Source: QHXN01 sp032162705
GTDB lineage: Bacteria; Acidobacteriota; Blastocatellia; Pyrinomonadales; Pyrinomonadaceae
DNA: 64,000 bases
Direction of reading: 5' to 3'
Assembly (NCBI GenBank): GCA_032162705.1
Contig: JAVRON010000070.1
Coordinates: 9,660-73,659 of the forward strand
Position numbers and translations under genes: made by a program. Under the pieces are notes generated by a model. It was given only the letters and a program-made list of their open reading frames with translations. It did not search any database and had not been told where the DNA came from. Below, in pieces: positions 44,000 through 51,855 of the stretch; position 1 is the first letter of the stretch; each line of letters begins with the position of its first letter.

Positions 44000-46900
44000 T
44001 CAGAAGTTCAGCTTGACGCCGAACTGGATGCTGCGCGGCCCGCGGTCGCTGCTGAGAACGCCGAAGGCTCCGTTCGGCGAGAACGTCACACCGGGCCCGC
44101 TCGGGGGACGACCGTTGTTGAACGCCGTATTGCCGAACCCGTTGAAGCTCGCGTGATTGAGCAGGTTGAAGAACTCCGCGCGGAGCTGGAGGCGCGTGCG
44201 CTCAGTCACCGCAAAGTTCTTGTTCATCGAGAAGTCAACATTGGTGATGCTCGGCTGCCTCACCAGCCCGCGGCTCAGGTTGCCGAACGTGCCGAGCGCG
44301 GGTACAGAGAACGCCGCCGGGTTCAGATACAGCGTCTTGTCGGCGTTGCTCAGGTAGATCGGCTGCCCCGGCACGAGGTTCGCGCGGAGTCCGCCGTTTG
44401 CGGGATTCGCGCGCAGACCGTTGTAGTTCGGGGGCGCACCGCTATAGACATCGAGCGGCGTGCCGCCGTAGTAAGAGATGATCGTGTTGACCTGCCACCC
44501 GCCGATGATGGCGTTCGCGACCCCACCCCACTCCTTAAACGAAGGCATCTGATAGACCGCGTTGGCGACGAACGTCTGCCGCCGGTCGAGGTCTGCGTCG
44601 CCGTAGTCGAGGTGATAGTTGAACGGGTCGGTCGTGCCGCTGGTGAACGAAGTCAGCGGGACATCCGAGAGAGCATGCGACCAAGTGTAGGCGACCGAGT
44701 AGGACAGCCGGCTTGTAAAGCGCCGGTTGAGCCACACCTGAAGGCCGTTGTAGTTTGAGTTGCCCGTCGATTCGCTCATCGTGATGGGCCCAAGGTTCGG
44801 GAACCTTGTGCTCTGCGTGATGATGGTGTTCAGGTTCGCGTCGTTGTTGAAGAAGGCGGTCGCGACCCGCGCACGGTTCTGCGGGATAACGTCGTTGAAG
44901 TTTACGCCGCGCCGCCAGATGTGGTGTCCCTCGTTGCCGATGTAGGAGAGTTCGAGCACCGTGTCCTTCATCACCTGGCGCGAGACGGTCAGGTTCCACT
45001 GATAGCTGTCAGGCGGACGGAAGTTCACGTCCACGGCGTTGAAGCCCGTGCTGGTGCTGACGCCCGCGACCGCGTTCCGCAGGCCGGAGCCAATGGTATC
45101 GAGGCTGCGGAAGGTCGGGTCGTCGCTCAGGCGCGAGGCCCCGTCGCCGCCCCAGTTCGAGTTGACCGTCGTCGTCCACGGCGGATTGTTGGTCATGCGC
45201 AGGATGTCTTCGATGACGTTTGCGCGGCCCATGAAGCGACCGAAGCCGAGGCGGACAGCGGTCTTGCCATCACCATGCAAATCCCACGCGAGACCGACGC
45301 GCGGCTGGAAGCCCTTGTTGTAGGGTCGGACGAGTGAGCGCCCGAGTCCCGCGCTCTCGGCCTGATCGGCCCTGACCAGACCGCTCAAAGGGTGAACGCC
45401 GTCATAGCGGCTCGGGATGTAGTTGCTGATGTGGTCGTCGTTGGCGTAGGCCGGCGAATAACGCGACCAGCGCAGCCCCAAGTTGAGCGTGACGCGTGGA
45501 CGTATCTTCCACGTGTCGTTGCCGTAATACTCGAAGTCGTGCCAGCGGCCTGCGCCGAGGCCCAAGGTGTTGATCTCGGTGTAGCAGCCGAGCGGGATGT
45601 CCTTGACCAGCAGTTCGGCAATGGCGTTGCCGGTGTGTGTGTTCGTGCCGCAGAACTGCGCGAATGCGTTGGCCCCGTTGGCTACCTCGTTCTTGATGTT
45701 GTGGCTAACGAGGCCGCCGAACTTGAGGTCGTGCGCGCCGGAGACTTTCGAGAAGTCGTCCTTCCAGATGAGCAGGTCTTCGTGATTGTTCCAAGGGGCC
45801 TGGTGCCACAGCGCCGGGTAGCCGTCCGCGCCCCAGAAGGTCGGAAGGCCGACGCCGTCAGGCTTCGGAAAGACGGTCGGGAACTTCGAGGCGATCTCGG
45901 AGTTGAGCGACTGCCCCGCCTGATTCGTCGAGACGAGGATGTTGTTGCCCGCGCGCGAGAACTGGAACTCGTTGACCGCCGACGAAGAGATGGTGCTCGC
46001 CAGCTTGACGGCGAAGCTGTGGCTCGGCTGCGACCAGTCGGAGCTGATGGTCGGGAAGCCCGTGTCGCCCCAGAAGTTGCCCCCGGCGTTCCCGTGCGTC
46101 CACGTCTCGTTGATGTAACGCACCATCAGGTTCATCTTGCTGGTCAGGTTGAAGTCACCGCGCAGCGTGTCCTGACGCGTGTTGACCGGCTCGACCGGCG
46201 ATTGCACGAAGTTGTGCCCACCCAGAAGCGTCGCGTTAGGGAGCGGGAAGAACTTCACTATCGCAAGCCCCGCCGGGCTGAGCTGGTCTGTCGGTATCTT
46301 GTTGCCGGGGAAGCAGCCCTCGCTGCCCGGGCCTGTCGGGTTCGGGCCGGGAACCGTGCAGGGCCCCGCGCCGGGACGGTGCGGCAGCGCATCCGTCAAG
46401 CTACCGCTGAAGTCGCCGAGGCGCTCCGCCGCCGTCGGCACAAGGAACTGGAGGGGCGGCACAAGACCGCGTATCTCGCGTCGCCACTCCTCGTTCCAGA
46501 AGAAGAAGGCGCGATTCTTGCCGTTCCAGACCCGCGGGCCACCCTCGCCGAAGTGGGGCAGGGTGACCGGGCCGCTGAAGTTGAAGCCGAAGTTGTTGTA
46601 GCGCAGTACAGGCTTGGGCTGCCCGGCGCGATTGTTGAAGAAGTCGCTGGCGTTCAGCTTGTCGTTGCGGATGAACTCGAAGAGCGTGCCGTGGTAGTCG
46701 TTGCCGCCGCCCTTCGTGATGAGGTTGATGACCGCGCCCTGCGCCTGCCCGTACTCCGCGCTGAAGCTGTTGCGCTCGACGCGGAACTCCTGAATGGAGT
46801 CGATGGAGGGGAAGACCAGCAGCGTCGCGTTCGAACCGACATCCATGTTGTTGACGCCGTCAACCGTCCACAGGTTCGTGTTCGACCCGTTGCCGTTGAC

Positions 46901-47473
46901 CGACATGTCAACGTGTGAGTCGAGACCCGTCCCGCCCGTGCCGAACGCGCCGCCCGCACCCGCCTGTGTCACGGGCGAGATGCCGGGCACAAGCGTCACG
47001 AGTTGCGCGTAGTTGCGCCCGTTCAAAGGAAGCTCTGTGACCTGTTTCTCCGTCACGAGGCTGCTGACATCGGAGTTGCGCGTCTCTACAAGCGACGCCT
47101 CGCCCGTCACCGTCACGGTCTCGCCCACAGCGCCGACTTCAAGGGTCAAGTCGATGTTGAGCTTATCGCCGATGTGCAGCTCGACCCCGCTGTTGACCGT
47201 CTTCTTGAACCCGGCGGGTGCCGTGCTCACGGTGTAAAGGCCGACGGGCAGACTGGGTACGGAATAGAACCCTTCGCCGTTGGCCGTTACGGTGCGTGTG
47301 GCGTGCGTGGCCTCTTCCGTAACCGTAACTTCGGCCTTCGGAACGGCGGCCCCCTGCGGGTCGCGCACAGTTCCACTGATGCTGCCCACCGTGCTTACCT
47401 GGGCGTGGACGCCGACCGTCAGCCCGAGCACCAGTGAGAGCAGTAGCGCTTGTATTCCAAGCTTTCTCGTCAT
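44000..47473 (-). CDS. Oar-like TonB-dependent outer-membrane receptor
   Basis: The 1157-residue protein has a signal peptide (MTRKLGIQALLLSLVLGLTV, ending GVHAQ), an N-terminal carboxypeptidase-regulatory beta-sandwich (about 27-112, GSISGTVRDPQGAAVPKAEV), a plug domain (about 125-235, LNGRNYAQLVTLVPGI) and a long beta-barrel ending in aromatic FGVKLNF, the typical outer-membrane C-terminus. Such Oar/CarboxypepD-TonB proteins are abundant in acidobacteria and import large substrates with TonB energy. GAGGAGA lies seven bases before the ATG. A strong terminator follows. Neighbouring CRTAC and TPR genes, ROK regulators and glycosidases suggest an oligosaccharide substrate, which is inference. 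Confidence 0.92.
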   Translation of the reverse strand: MTRKLGIQALLLSLVLGLTVGVHAQVSTVGSISGTVRDPQGAAVPKAEVTVTEEATHATRTVTANGEGFYSVPSLPVGLYTVSTAPAGFKKTVNSGVELHIGDKLNIDLTLEVGAVGETVTVTGEASLVETRNSDVSSLVTEKQVTELPLNGRNYAQLVTLVPGISPVTQAGAGGAFGTGGTGLDSHVDMSVNGNGSNTNLWTVDGVNNMDVGSNATLLVFPSIDSIQEFRVERNSFSAEYGQAQGAVINLITKGGGNDYHGTLFEFIRNDKLNASDFFNNRAGQPKPVLRYNNFGFNFSGPVTLPHFGEGGPRVWNGKNRAFFFWNEEWRREIRGLVPPLQFLVPTAAERLGDFSGSLTDALPHRPGAGPCTVPGPNPTGPGSEGCFPGNKIPTDQLSPAGLAIVKFFPLPNATLLGGHNFVQSPVEPVNTRQDTLRGDFNLTSKMNLMVRYINETWTHGNAGGNFWGDTGFPTISSDWSQPSHSFAVKLASTISSSAVNEFQFSRAGNNILVSTNQAGQSLNSEIASKFPTVFPKPDGVGLPTFWGADGYPALWHQAPWNNHEDLLIWKDDFSKVSGAHDLKFGGLVSHNIKNEVANGANAFAQFCGTNTHTGNAIAELLVKDIPLGCYTEINTLGLGAGRWHDFEYYGNDTWKIRPRVTLNLGLRWSRYSPAYANDDHISNYIPSRYDGVHPLSGLVRADQAESAGLGRSLVRPYNKGFQPRVGLAWDLHGDGKTAVRLGFGRFMGRANVIEDILRMTNNPPWTTTVNSNWGGDGASRLSDDPTFRSLDTIGSGLRNAVAGVSTSTGFNAVDVNFRPPDSYQWNLTVSRQVMKDTVLELSYIGNEGHHIWRRGVNFNDVIPQNRARVATAFFNNDANLNTIITQSTRFPNLGPITMSESTGNSNYNGLQVWLNRRFTSRLSYSVAYTWSHALSDVPLTSFTSGTTDPFNYHLDYGDADLDRRQTFVANAVYQMPSFKEWGGVANAIIGGWQVNTIISYYGGTPLDVYSGAPPNYNGLRANPANGGLRANLVPGQPIYLSNADKTLYLNPAAFSVPALGTFGNLSRGLVRQPSITNVDFSMNKNFAVTERTRLQLRAEFFNLLNHASFNGFGNTAFNNGRPPSGPGVTFSPNGAFGVLSSDRGPRSIQFGVKLNF

Positions 47474-47868
47474 AGACGCGTCTCCTCGCTTCCGCGCTTC
47501 TCAATATCTTGTGGACTTCAACCCGAAAATATCCGCGGCCGTAGACGACGACCGCCCCGGCACCGGCTCAAACTTTTGTTGTCCGCACCAACTTTTCAGG
47601 CGAAGCCATTCTCATGTGGACTTTCAAAGATTTTCATCCCAGGATCGTGTGTGTTGCAGGTTCAGGCGATGCCCAAACCGTGTGTGCGTCAGCACTGCGG
47701 CCGGCCCTACGCGGCCCGCGCGAAAGAGCGAGCATGGCACTAGCGCCAAGTGGCTCGCCTTCTCAAGCAGTCTGACAAGTCCGGGTAACGGATTCGGCTT
47801 GCCGGGGAAACAAGCCTCGCTAAACGTCTAAGCCTCCTCCGCCTTGACCTAGGAAACGGGTCAGGCGC

Positions 47869-47882
47869 GGGAAGCGCTTACC
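47869..47882. promoter_or_regulatory. AAGCGCTT-centred operator-like dyad
   Basis: GGGAAGCGCTTACC is symmetric at six of seven base pairs. An AAGCGCTT core is typical of LacI/GalR-family operators; ROK sites are usually more A/T-rich. It lies downstream of the putative promoter in the receptor leader, a position suited to repression. Confidence 0.4.
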
Positions 47883-47964
47883 GGACATAAGCGACTGAAT
47901 TTTCTTAAGACTTTAAAGACTAAGTTTGTGACTGGACACTTTGTTGCAAGACCTAGCAAAAGCG

Positions 47965-47993
47965 TTTTTATTACTAATCCTCTCGCTTGTCAA
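47965..47993 (-). promoter_or_regulatory. Putative sigma-70 promoter of the TonB receptor
   Basis: On the minus strand a consensus TTGACA (47993-47988) is followed after 17 bases by TAAAAA (47970-47965), in an A/T-rich stretch. No nearer promoter was found for the receptor gene. Confidence 0.4.
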
Positions 47994-48080
47994 GAAAAAT
48001 CTTCCCGCCGTAAAGTAATTCGCTGTAAATACTTAGAGGCCGGACAATGTTGCCCATCCCAACAAAGTCGGGACATCAAC

Positions 48081-49274
48081 TCAGGCGAGTGAGACGTGCA
48101 TGAACTTGGTCGTGAGCACGAGACTCAAGGCTCCCATCAACGTCGGCTCCTCACCCAGAGTGGACGCGATGATGTGCGCCGGAGGCAGACCGCGACAGAT
48201 GCCTTCGCCGACGGCGGCCTTGATGTCGCCCACGATCAACGACCACGCGCGCACAATGGGCCCGCCCACGATGACCGCCTCCGGCGCAAGTCCCTGCGTC
48301 AGGTTCGCAATGCCTACCCCGAGGTAGTGCGCCGTCTCCTTCAAGGCCGTGCGCGCGGCTGCGTCACCCTCCAGCGCGAGATCGACGAGTTGTTTGAAAT
48401 CCACACTGCACGCGCTGCCCTGGATGCGTTTCGACTCGGCGTAGCGCGCGAGCGCGGCGCGCTGCGAGGAGAAGGCTTCCCAGCATCCACGACTCCCCGC
48501 GGCGCACGCTATCGGCGCGCCCTGCCCGATGGTCATGTGTCCAAATTCGCCTGCGGCTCCGCTCTTGCCGCGATAGACCTGCCCGTCGAAGACTATCCCT
48601 GTGCCGACTCCCTCTTCAACCAGCACGATAATGAAATCGCGAACCTCACGTATCTCGGGGCGGCCAAACCAAAGCTCTGCGAGCGCAGCCGCATTCGCAT
48701 CGTTATCGACGCCGACGGCGAGGCCCACCGCCGCCTTTATCTCTCTGGCAATCTCCAGATCGCGCCACTTGAAGTGCGGGATAAAGAGCGCCGTGCCGGT
48801 CTCCTGATCCACAAGCCCCGGCACGCTCACGCCGACGCCGTCGATGGTTCCCTCGTTCTTGCAGACGAACTCGCGCACACATTCGATGATGCGCGACATG
48901 GTCTTCCGCGCGTCAGGGTCGGTCGGGAACTCCTCCCGTTCGAGCACGCGACCCGCGAGGTCGCTTGTGGCGACAGCGGTGCAGATGGTGCCAAGATCGA
49001 CGCCGATGGCGACAGCGTCCGCCGTCCTGAGCGAGAGCAGAATCGGCGGTCGCCCACCGCGGGACTCGCCCGACACTTCTTCGATCAGCCTGCCCTCTTT
49101 CAGCTCGTCAACGATCAGCGAGACGGTCGAGCGCTGGAGCGCCGTCTCCTGCGCGATCTCTGCGCGCGAGATGGGCCCACGCTCGCGGACGTAGTTGAGA
49201 ATGATCTGGCGATTGATGTCGCGGATCGTGTTCGGGCGCGCGACGCTGGCTTTTCTGAGGTCTATTCGTCGCAT
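48081..49274 (-). CDS. ROK family transcriptional regulator, one zinc cysteine replaced
   Basis: The 397-residue protein has an N-terminal MarR-type winged helix (about 15-75, ISRAEIAQETALQRSTVSLI) and a ROK sugar-kinase-like domain with the ATP-site DLGT motif (VDLGTICTAVA) and the sugar-site EFGHMTIG. The ROK zinc motif CxCGxxGCxE reads CAAGSRGCWE, so one of three cysteines is alanine. NagC/XylR/Mlc-type ROK proteins repress sugar-uptake genes and respond to sugar or phospho-sugar. The ATG at 49274 is preferred: it gives the same domain spacing as the paralogue at 49642, while 49319 adds an unlikely leader. The TonB receptor gene lies next downstream on the same strand and may be its target. 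Confidence 0.88.
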   Translation of the reverse strand: MRRIDLRKASVARPNTIRDINRQIILNYVRERGPISRAEIAQETALQRSTVSLIVDELKEGRLIEEVSGESRGGRPPILLSLRTADAVAIGVDLGTICTAVATSDLAGRVLEREEFPTDPDARKTMSRIIECVREFVCKNEGTIDGVGVSVPGLVDQETGTALFIPHFKWRDLEIAREIKAAVGLAVGVDNDANAAALAELWFGRPEIREVRDFIIVLVEEGVGTGIVFDGQVYRGKSGAAGEFGHMTIGQGAPIACAAGSRGCWEAFSSQRAALARYAESKRIQGSACSVDFKQLVDLALEGDAAARTALKETAHYLGVGIANLTQGLAPEAVIVGGPIVRAWSLIVGDIKAAVGEGICRGLPPAHIIASTLGEEPTLMGALSLVLTTKFMHVSLA

Positions 49275-49386
49275 TTTTGTGGACAGCGCTAAGAAAAAAC
49301 TGAGCTGCCCCCCTTTCATGGAAGGATCGATAAGGACTGTGCTGTGACTTAAAAGTGGAGCGTTGCCGAATCGCGTGAACTGATAT

Positions 49387-49415
49387 TAAGTAGTACAGGT
49401 GCGACTCTCAGTCAA
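49387..49415 (-). promoter_or_regulatory. Putative promoter of the first ROK gene
   Basis: On the minus strand TTGACT (49415-49410) and TACTTA (49392-49387) are separated by 17 bases. The predicted transcript start is about 105 bases before the chosen ATG. Confidence 0.4.
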
Positions 49416-49534
49416 CACTTTTTATGTCGAGCGCGTATTATGGCGACCGCGACGTGCGCGTGAATGTTGAAGAGTTTCGCAAGGAACTCAAGGTGAGGTC
49501 GCTGGTCGATGCCTTCCGCTGAGCGCGACAAAAG

Positions 49535-49621
49535 TTAGCCACAGAGACACAGAGACACAGAGATTAAAAGGGATTGGCTTAACCCTTATTTATCTCTGTG
49601 TCTCTGTGTCTCTGTGGCTAA
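49535..49621. repeat. Perfect 30-bp inverted repeat of CACAGAGA tandem words
   Basis: The left arm 49535-49564 (TTAGCCACAGAGACACAGAG and onward) and right arm 49592-49621 are exact reverse complements. Each arm is itself tandem copies of the 8-base word ACACAGAG. It lies 20 bases past the second ROK stop on the minus strand, a terminator-like position. Confidence 0.9.
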
Positions 49622-49641
49622 ATACTCGAAAGCAAAAGTAT

Positions 49642-50841
49642 CTAGATGGCGGCGACGGGCGCGAACTTGTCGGAGAGGACAAGGCTGAGCGCGCCCATCA
49701 GGCTGGCCTGTGCGCCGATGGTCGAGGGGGTGATGCGCGCGACGGGCAGGTCGCGGCGGATGCTCCGCTTGACGGCCTCGTCGAGAATGTCCGAGACCAG
49801 TTCCCATGCGCGTGTGATGCTGCCGCCGACGACGACGATCTCCGGGCTGAAGCCGACGATCAGATTCGAGATGCCTTTGCCGAGATAGCGCGCCGTCTCG
49901 CGCAAGGCCGCGCGCGCGGCCTCTTCGCCGTCGAGCGCGCGGTCGATCAGTTGCGCGAAACTCAACGTCCGCGCGTCGCGCACATCGCCCGTCAGTCCCG
50001 CGTAACGCGCGACGGCCGCGCGTCCCGAGGCGAACGCCTCCCAGCAATCGTAGCCGCCGCATGAGCAAGGCACGGGCGCTCGCTCGCCGATAATCATGTG
50101 CCCAAACTCACCGGCCGCGCCGCCCTCGCCGCGGTAAATCTGCCGGTCGAGGATGATGCCTGTGCCCACGCCCTCGGCGATGAAGACCATGATGAAGTCG
50201 CGCGCCTCACTCACTTCCGCGTGCCCGAACCAAAGCTCCGCGAGCGCCGCCGCGTTGGCGTCGTTATCGACCGCCACTTTCAACCCCGTGGCCGCGGCGA
50301 TACGTCGCCCCACGTCGAGGTCGCGCCAGTTGAAGTATGGGATGTAGATCAGTCGCCCGGTCGAAGGATCGACGAGTCCGGGCAGGCTCACGCCGATGCC
50401 TTCTATCTTCCCCGGACTCTGCGCGACGAGGCGGGACGCGGCTGAGATGGCGCGCGTGATCGTCCGCTCGAAGTCGTGTTCGGTCTCGAACTCAACGCTT
50501 TCAAGCACGCAGCCCGCAAGGTTGCTCGTCGCGACGGTCGTGTGCGTCGGTGCGATGTCGATGCCGATGGCCGCTGCCCCGATGGCGCGCAGCGCCAGCA
50601 GAGTGGGACAGCGCCCGCCCGTCGATTGCCCCGCGCCAATCTCTTCGACCAGACCTTCGCCGAGCAGGCAATCGACGATCTCGGAGACGGTCGAGCGTTG
50701 CAGCGCCGTCTGGCGTGCGATCTCTGCGCGCGAGATGGGCCCGCGGTCGCGCACGTAGTTGAGCACGATTTGCCGGTTGATGGCGCGCATGGTGCCAAAG
50801 TGCGCGGTGTGTATTCTCTTTAAGTCTATCCTACGCGTCAT
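49642..50841 (-). CDS. ROK family transcriptional regulator
   Basis: The 399-residue protein is a close paralogue of the ROK protein at 48081. It has the same winged helix (ISRAEIARQTALQRSTVSEI), the IDIAPTHTTVA nucleotide-site variant, EFGHMIIGERAP and an intact zinc motif CSCGGYDCWE. The usual DxGGT phosphate loop is altered to DIAPT, so it is a regulator, not a kinase. The start at 50841 is supported by GGAG just upstream and by the paralogue; the open frame extends to 51129 only because it runs antisense-free across another gene. A 27-bp tandem repeat lies 19 bases upstream, a candidate operator. Likely role: sugar-responsive control of neighbouring glycan genes. Confidence 0.9.
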   Translation of the reverse strand: MTRRIDLKRIHTAHFGTMRAINRQIVLNYVRDRGPISRAEIARQTALQRSTVSEIVDCLLGEGLVEEIGAGQSTGGRCPTLLALRAIGAAAIGIDIAPTHTTVATSNLAGCVLESVEFETEHDFERTITRAISAASRLVAQSPGKIEGIGVSLPGLVDPSTGRLIYIPYFNWRDLDVGRRIAAATGLKVAVDNDANAAALAELWFGHAEVSEARDFIMVFIAEGVGTGIILDRQIYRGEGGAAGEFGHMIIGERAPVPCSCGGYDCWEAFASGRAAVARYAGLTGDVRDARTLSFAQLIDRALDGEEAARAALRETARYLGKGISNLIVGFSPEIVVVGGSITRAWELVSDILDEAVKRSIRRDLPVARITPSTIGAQASLMGALSLVLSDKFAPVAAI

Positions 50842-50859
50842 CTGTCTCCGTGTGTGCGG

Positions 50860-50913
50860 TTCGGAATTCTCTTGACGTTTGCGTTGTTCGGAATTCTCTC
50901 GACGTTTGCTTTG
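50860..50913. repeat. 27-bp direct tandem repeat upstream of the second ROK gene
   Basis: Copies at 50860-50886 and 50887-50913 agree at 25 of 27 bases. Each begins TTCGGAATTCTCT and contains the dyad GAATTC. Being adjacent, phased at 27 bases and located just before the ROK start, they look like a double operator, possibly for autoregulation. Confidence 0.75.
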
Positions 50914-50945
50914 TTGTAAGGCGGCGCGCGGGGCGGCTCGACGGA

Positions 50946-51620
50946 TTACGGGCCGGCGTGTTTGATGCTGGCGCTTCCCTGGCCGAGCCTCCCTGCGCTC
51001 GACCTGACGGCGTTGCTGAGCGTGATGATCTCTTGCAGGTCGCGGCCCGCCTTCGCCGTTCCTTCCACGTCCACGACTCCGGGCGACTTGAACTTCGGGT
51101 TCGCAACGAAGCTGTCGATGCGTCGGCACAGACGCACGAGCGCCTCCTTCATACGCCCTTCGTCAAGCTCGGCCTCGCCCGCCCGTCCCTTTTCGTCCAA
51201 TGCGGACGCGCCGCGCTGGAGCGCCAGATAAGTCTGCATCCGTTGGGCACGCTTCTTCAACTCCGCGACCTCATCGGAGATGCGCGCGTAGTCGAGCGTA
51301 CCGCCGACGACGACCGCGTGCGCGACATCGTTGCGTATGACCTGTATGCGCTTGAAGTCCTCGTTGAGTTGTTTGACGGCGATCTTGACGGCCCTCTCAT
51401 CCGTGGGCCCGGCGGTGGCCTTCCTGCCTCCGCTTCTGAGCTGCATCTCACGCCGCTGCTCGTCGCGCACGCGTTCGATCTCCGAATCTTGATATGGCCC
51501 CGCAGCAGCGATGGCCTGCCGCCCCGCGCTCGCCCCTAAAGCGGCCAGCAGTAAGGCGACCGCCGCGATAGCAGCACGAATCAGAAAACGCGAAGCCGGG
51601 ACAACGAGACAATACTGCAC
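50946..51620 (-). CDS. Secreted protein of unknown function, paralogue of the one at 35749
   Basis: The 224-residue protein starts at GTG 51620, because GGAGG (51627-51631) lies six bases upstream; the longer GTG at 51653 lacks a site. A signal peptide or anchor (FLIRAAIAAVALLLAALGAS) precedes a helical mature part. It shares EDFKRIQVIRND, LDYARI, EALVRLCRRID, NPKFKSPGVVD and KAGRDL with the protein at 35749. I know no described family for it. It sits directly upstream of the second ROK gene on the same strand with a gap of 104 bases, so the two may share a transcript. Confidence 0.75.
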   Translation of the reverse strand: MQYCLVVPASRFLIRAAIAAVALLLAALGASAGRQAIAAAGPYQDSEIERVRDEQRREMQLRSGGRKATAGPTDERAVKIAVKQLNEDFKRIQVIRNDVAHAVVVGGTLDYARISDEVAELKKRAQRMQTYLALQRGASALDEKGRAGEAELDEGRMKEALVRLCRRIDSFVANPKFKSPGVVDVEGTAKAGRDLQEIITLSNAVRSSAGRLGQGSASIKHAGP

Positions 51621-51680
51621 AGCGCACCTCCGACGATCACAAACAATCCACACGATGAGACACGAGTATAATCCCAGAGT

Positions 51681-51850
51681 CGTGAATGGTGAATGGTAAA
51701 TGGTGAATCGTGAATCGTGAATCGTGAATGAAAGGCCAGCGCCGCATAATATAACTTGAGTTTGATTCTTCGGCCTCCCGAATCTTCAAACACCTTTTAC
51801 TATTCATCACTGACCATTTGCCATTCACCATTTACCACTCACTATTCACG
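51681..51850. repeat. Imperfect inverted repeat of GTGAAT(G/C)G words
   Basis: The left side is tandem GTGAATGG, GTAAATGG and GTGAATC words (51681-51730); the right side (about 51797-51850) is the reverse complement, matching at 25 of 27 bases over its outer part. It lies just past the stop of the acetyltransferase gene (51856, minus strand). Confidence 0.8.
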
Positions 51851-51855
51851 TATCT

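Larger units (their letters stand above)
47474..48080. other. Long leader region of the TonB receptor
   Basis: About 600 bases lie between the ROK gene stop and the receptor start on the minus strand. They hold a possible promoter (47965-47993), a GGxAAGCGCTTxCC dyad (47869-47882) and otherwise no credible gene. If the promoter is real the receptor mRNA has a leader of almost 500 bases. Confidence 0.5.

Noticed and set aside
45392..46918. 508-codon plus-strand frame inside the TonB receptor
   Set aside because: Arginine- and valine-rich antisense shadow; the receptor on the other strand has plug, barrel and signal peptide.
48096..49292. 398-codon plus-strand frame inside the first ROK gene
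   Set aside because: Antisense shadow; ROK motifs are clear on the minus strand.
50842..51129. N-terminal extension of the second ROK gene
   Set aside because: It is arginine-rich, runs across the end of the secreted-protein gene and the tandem repeat, and skips the good ribosome-binding site at the 50841 start.
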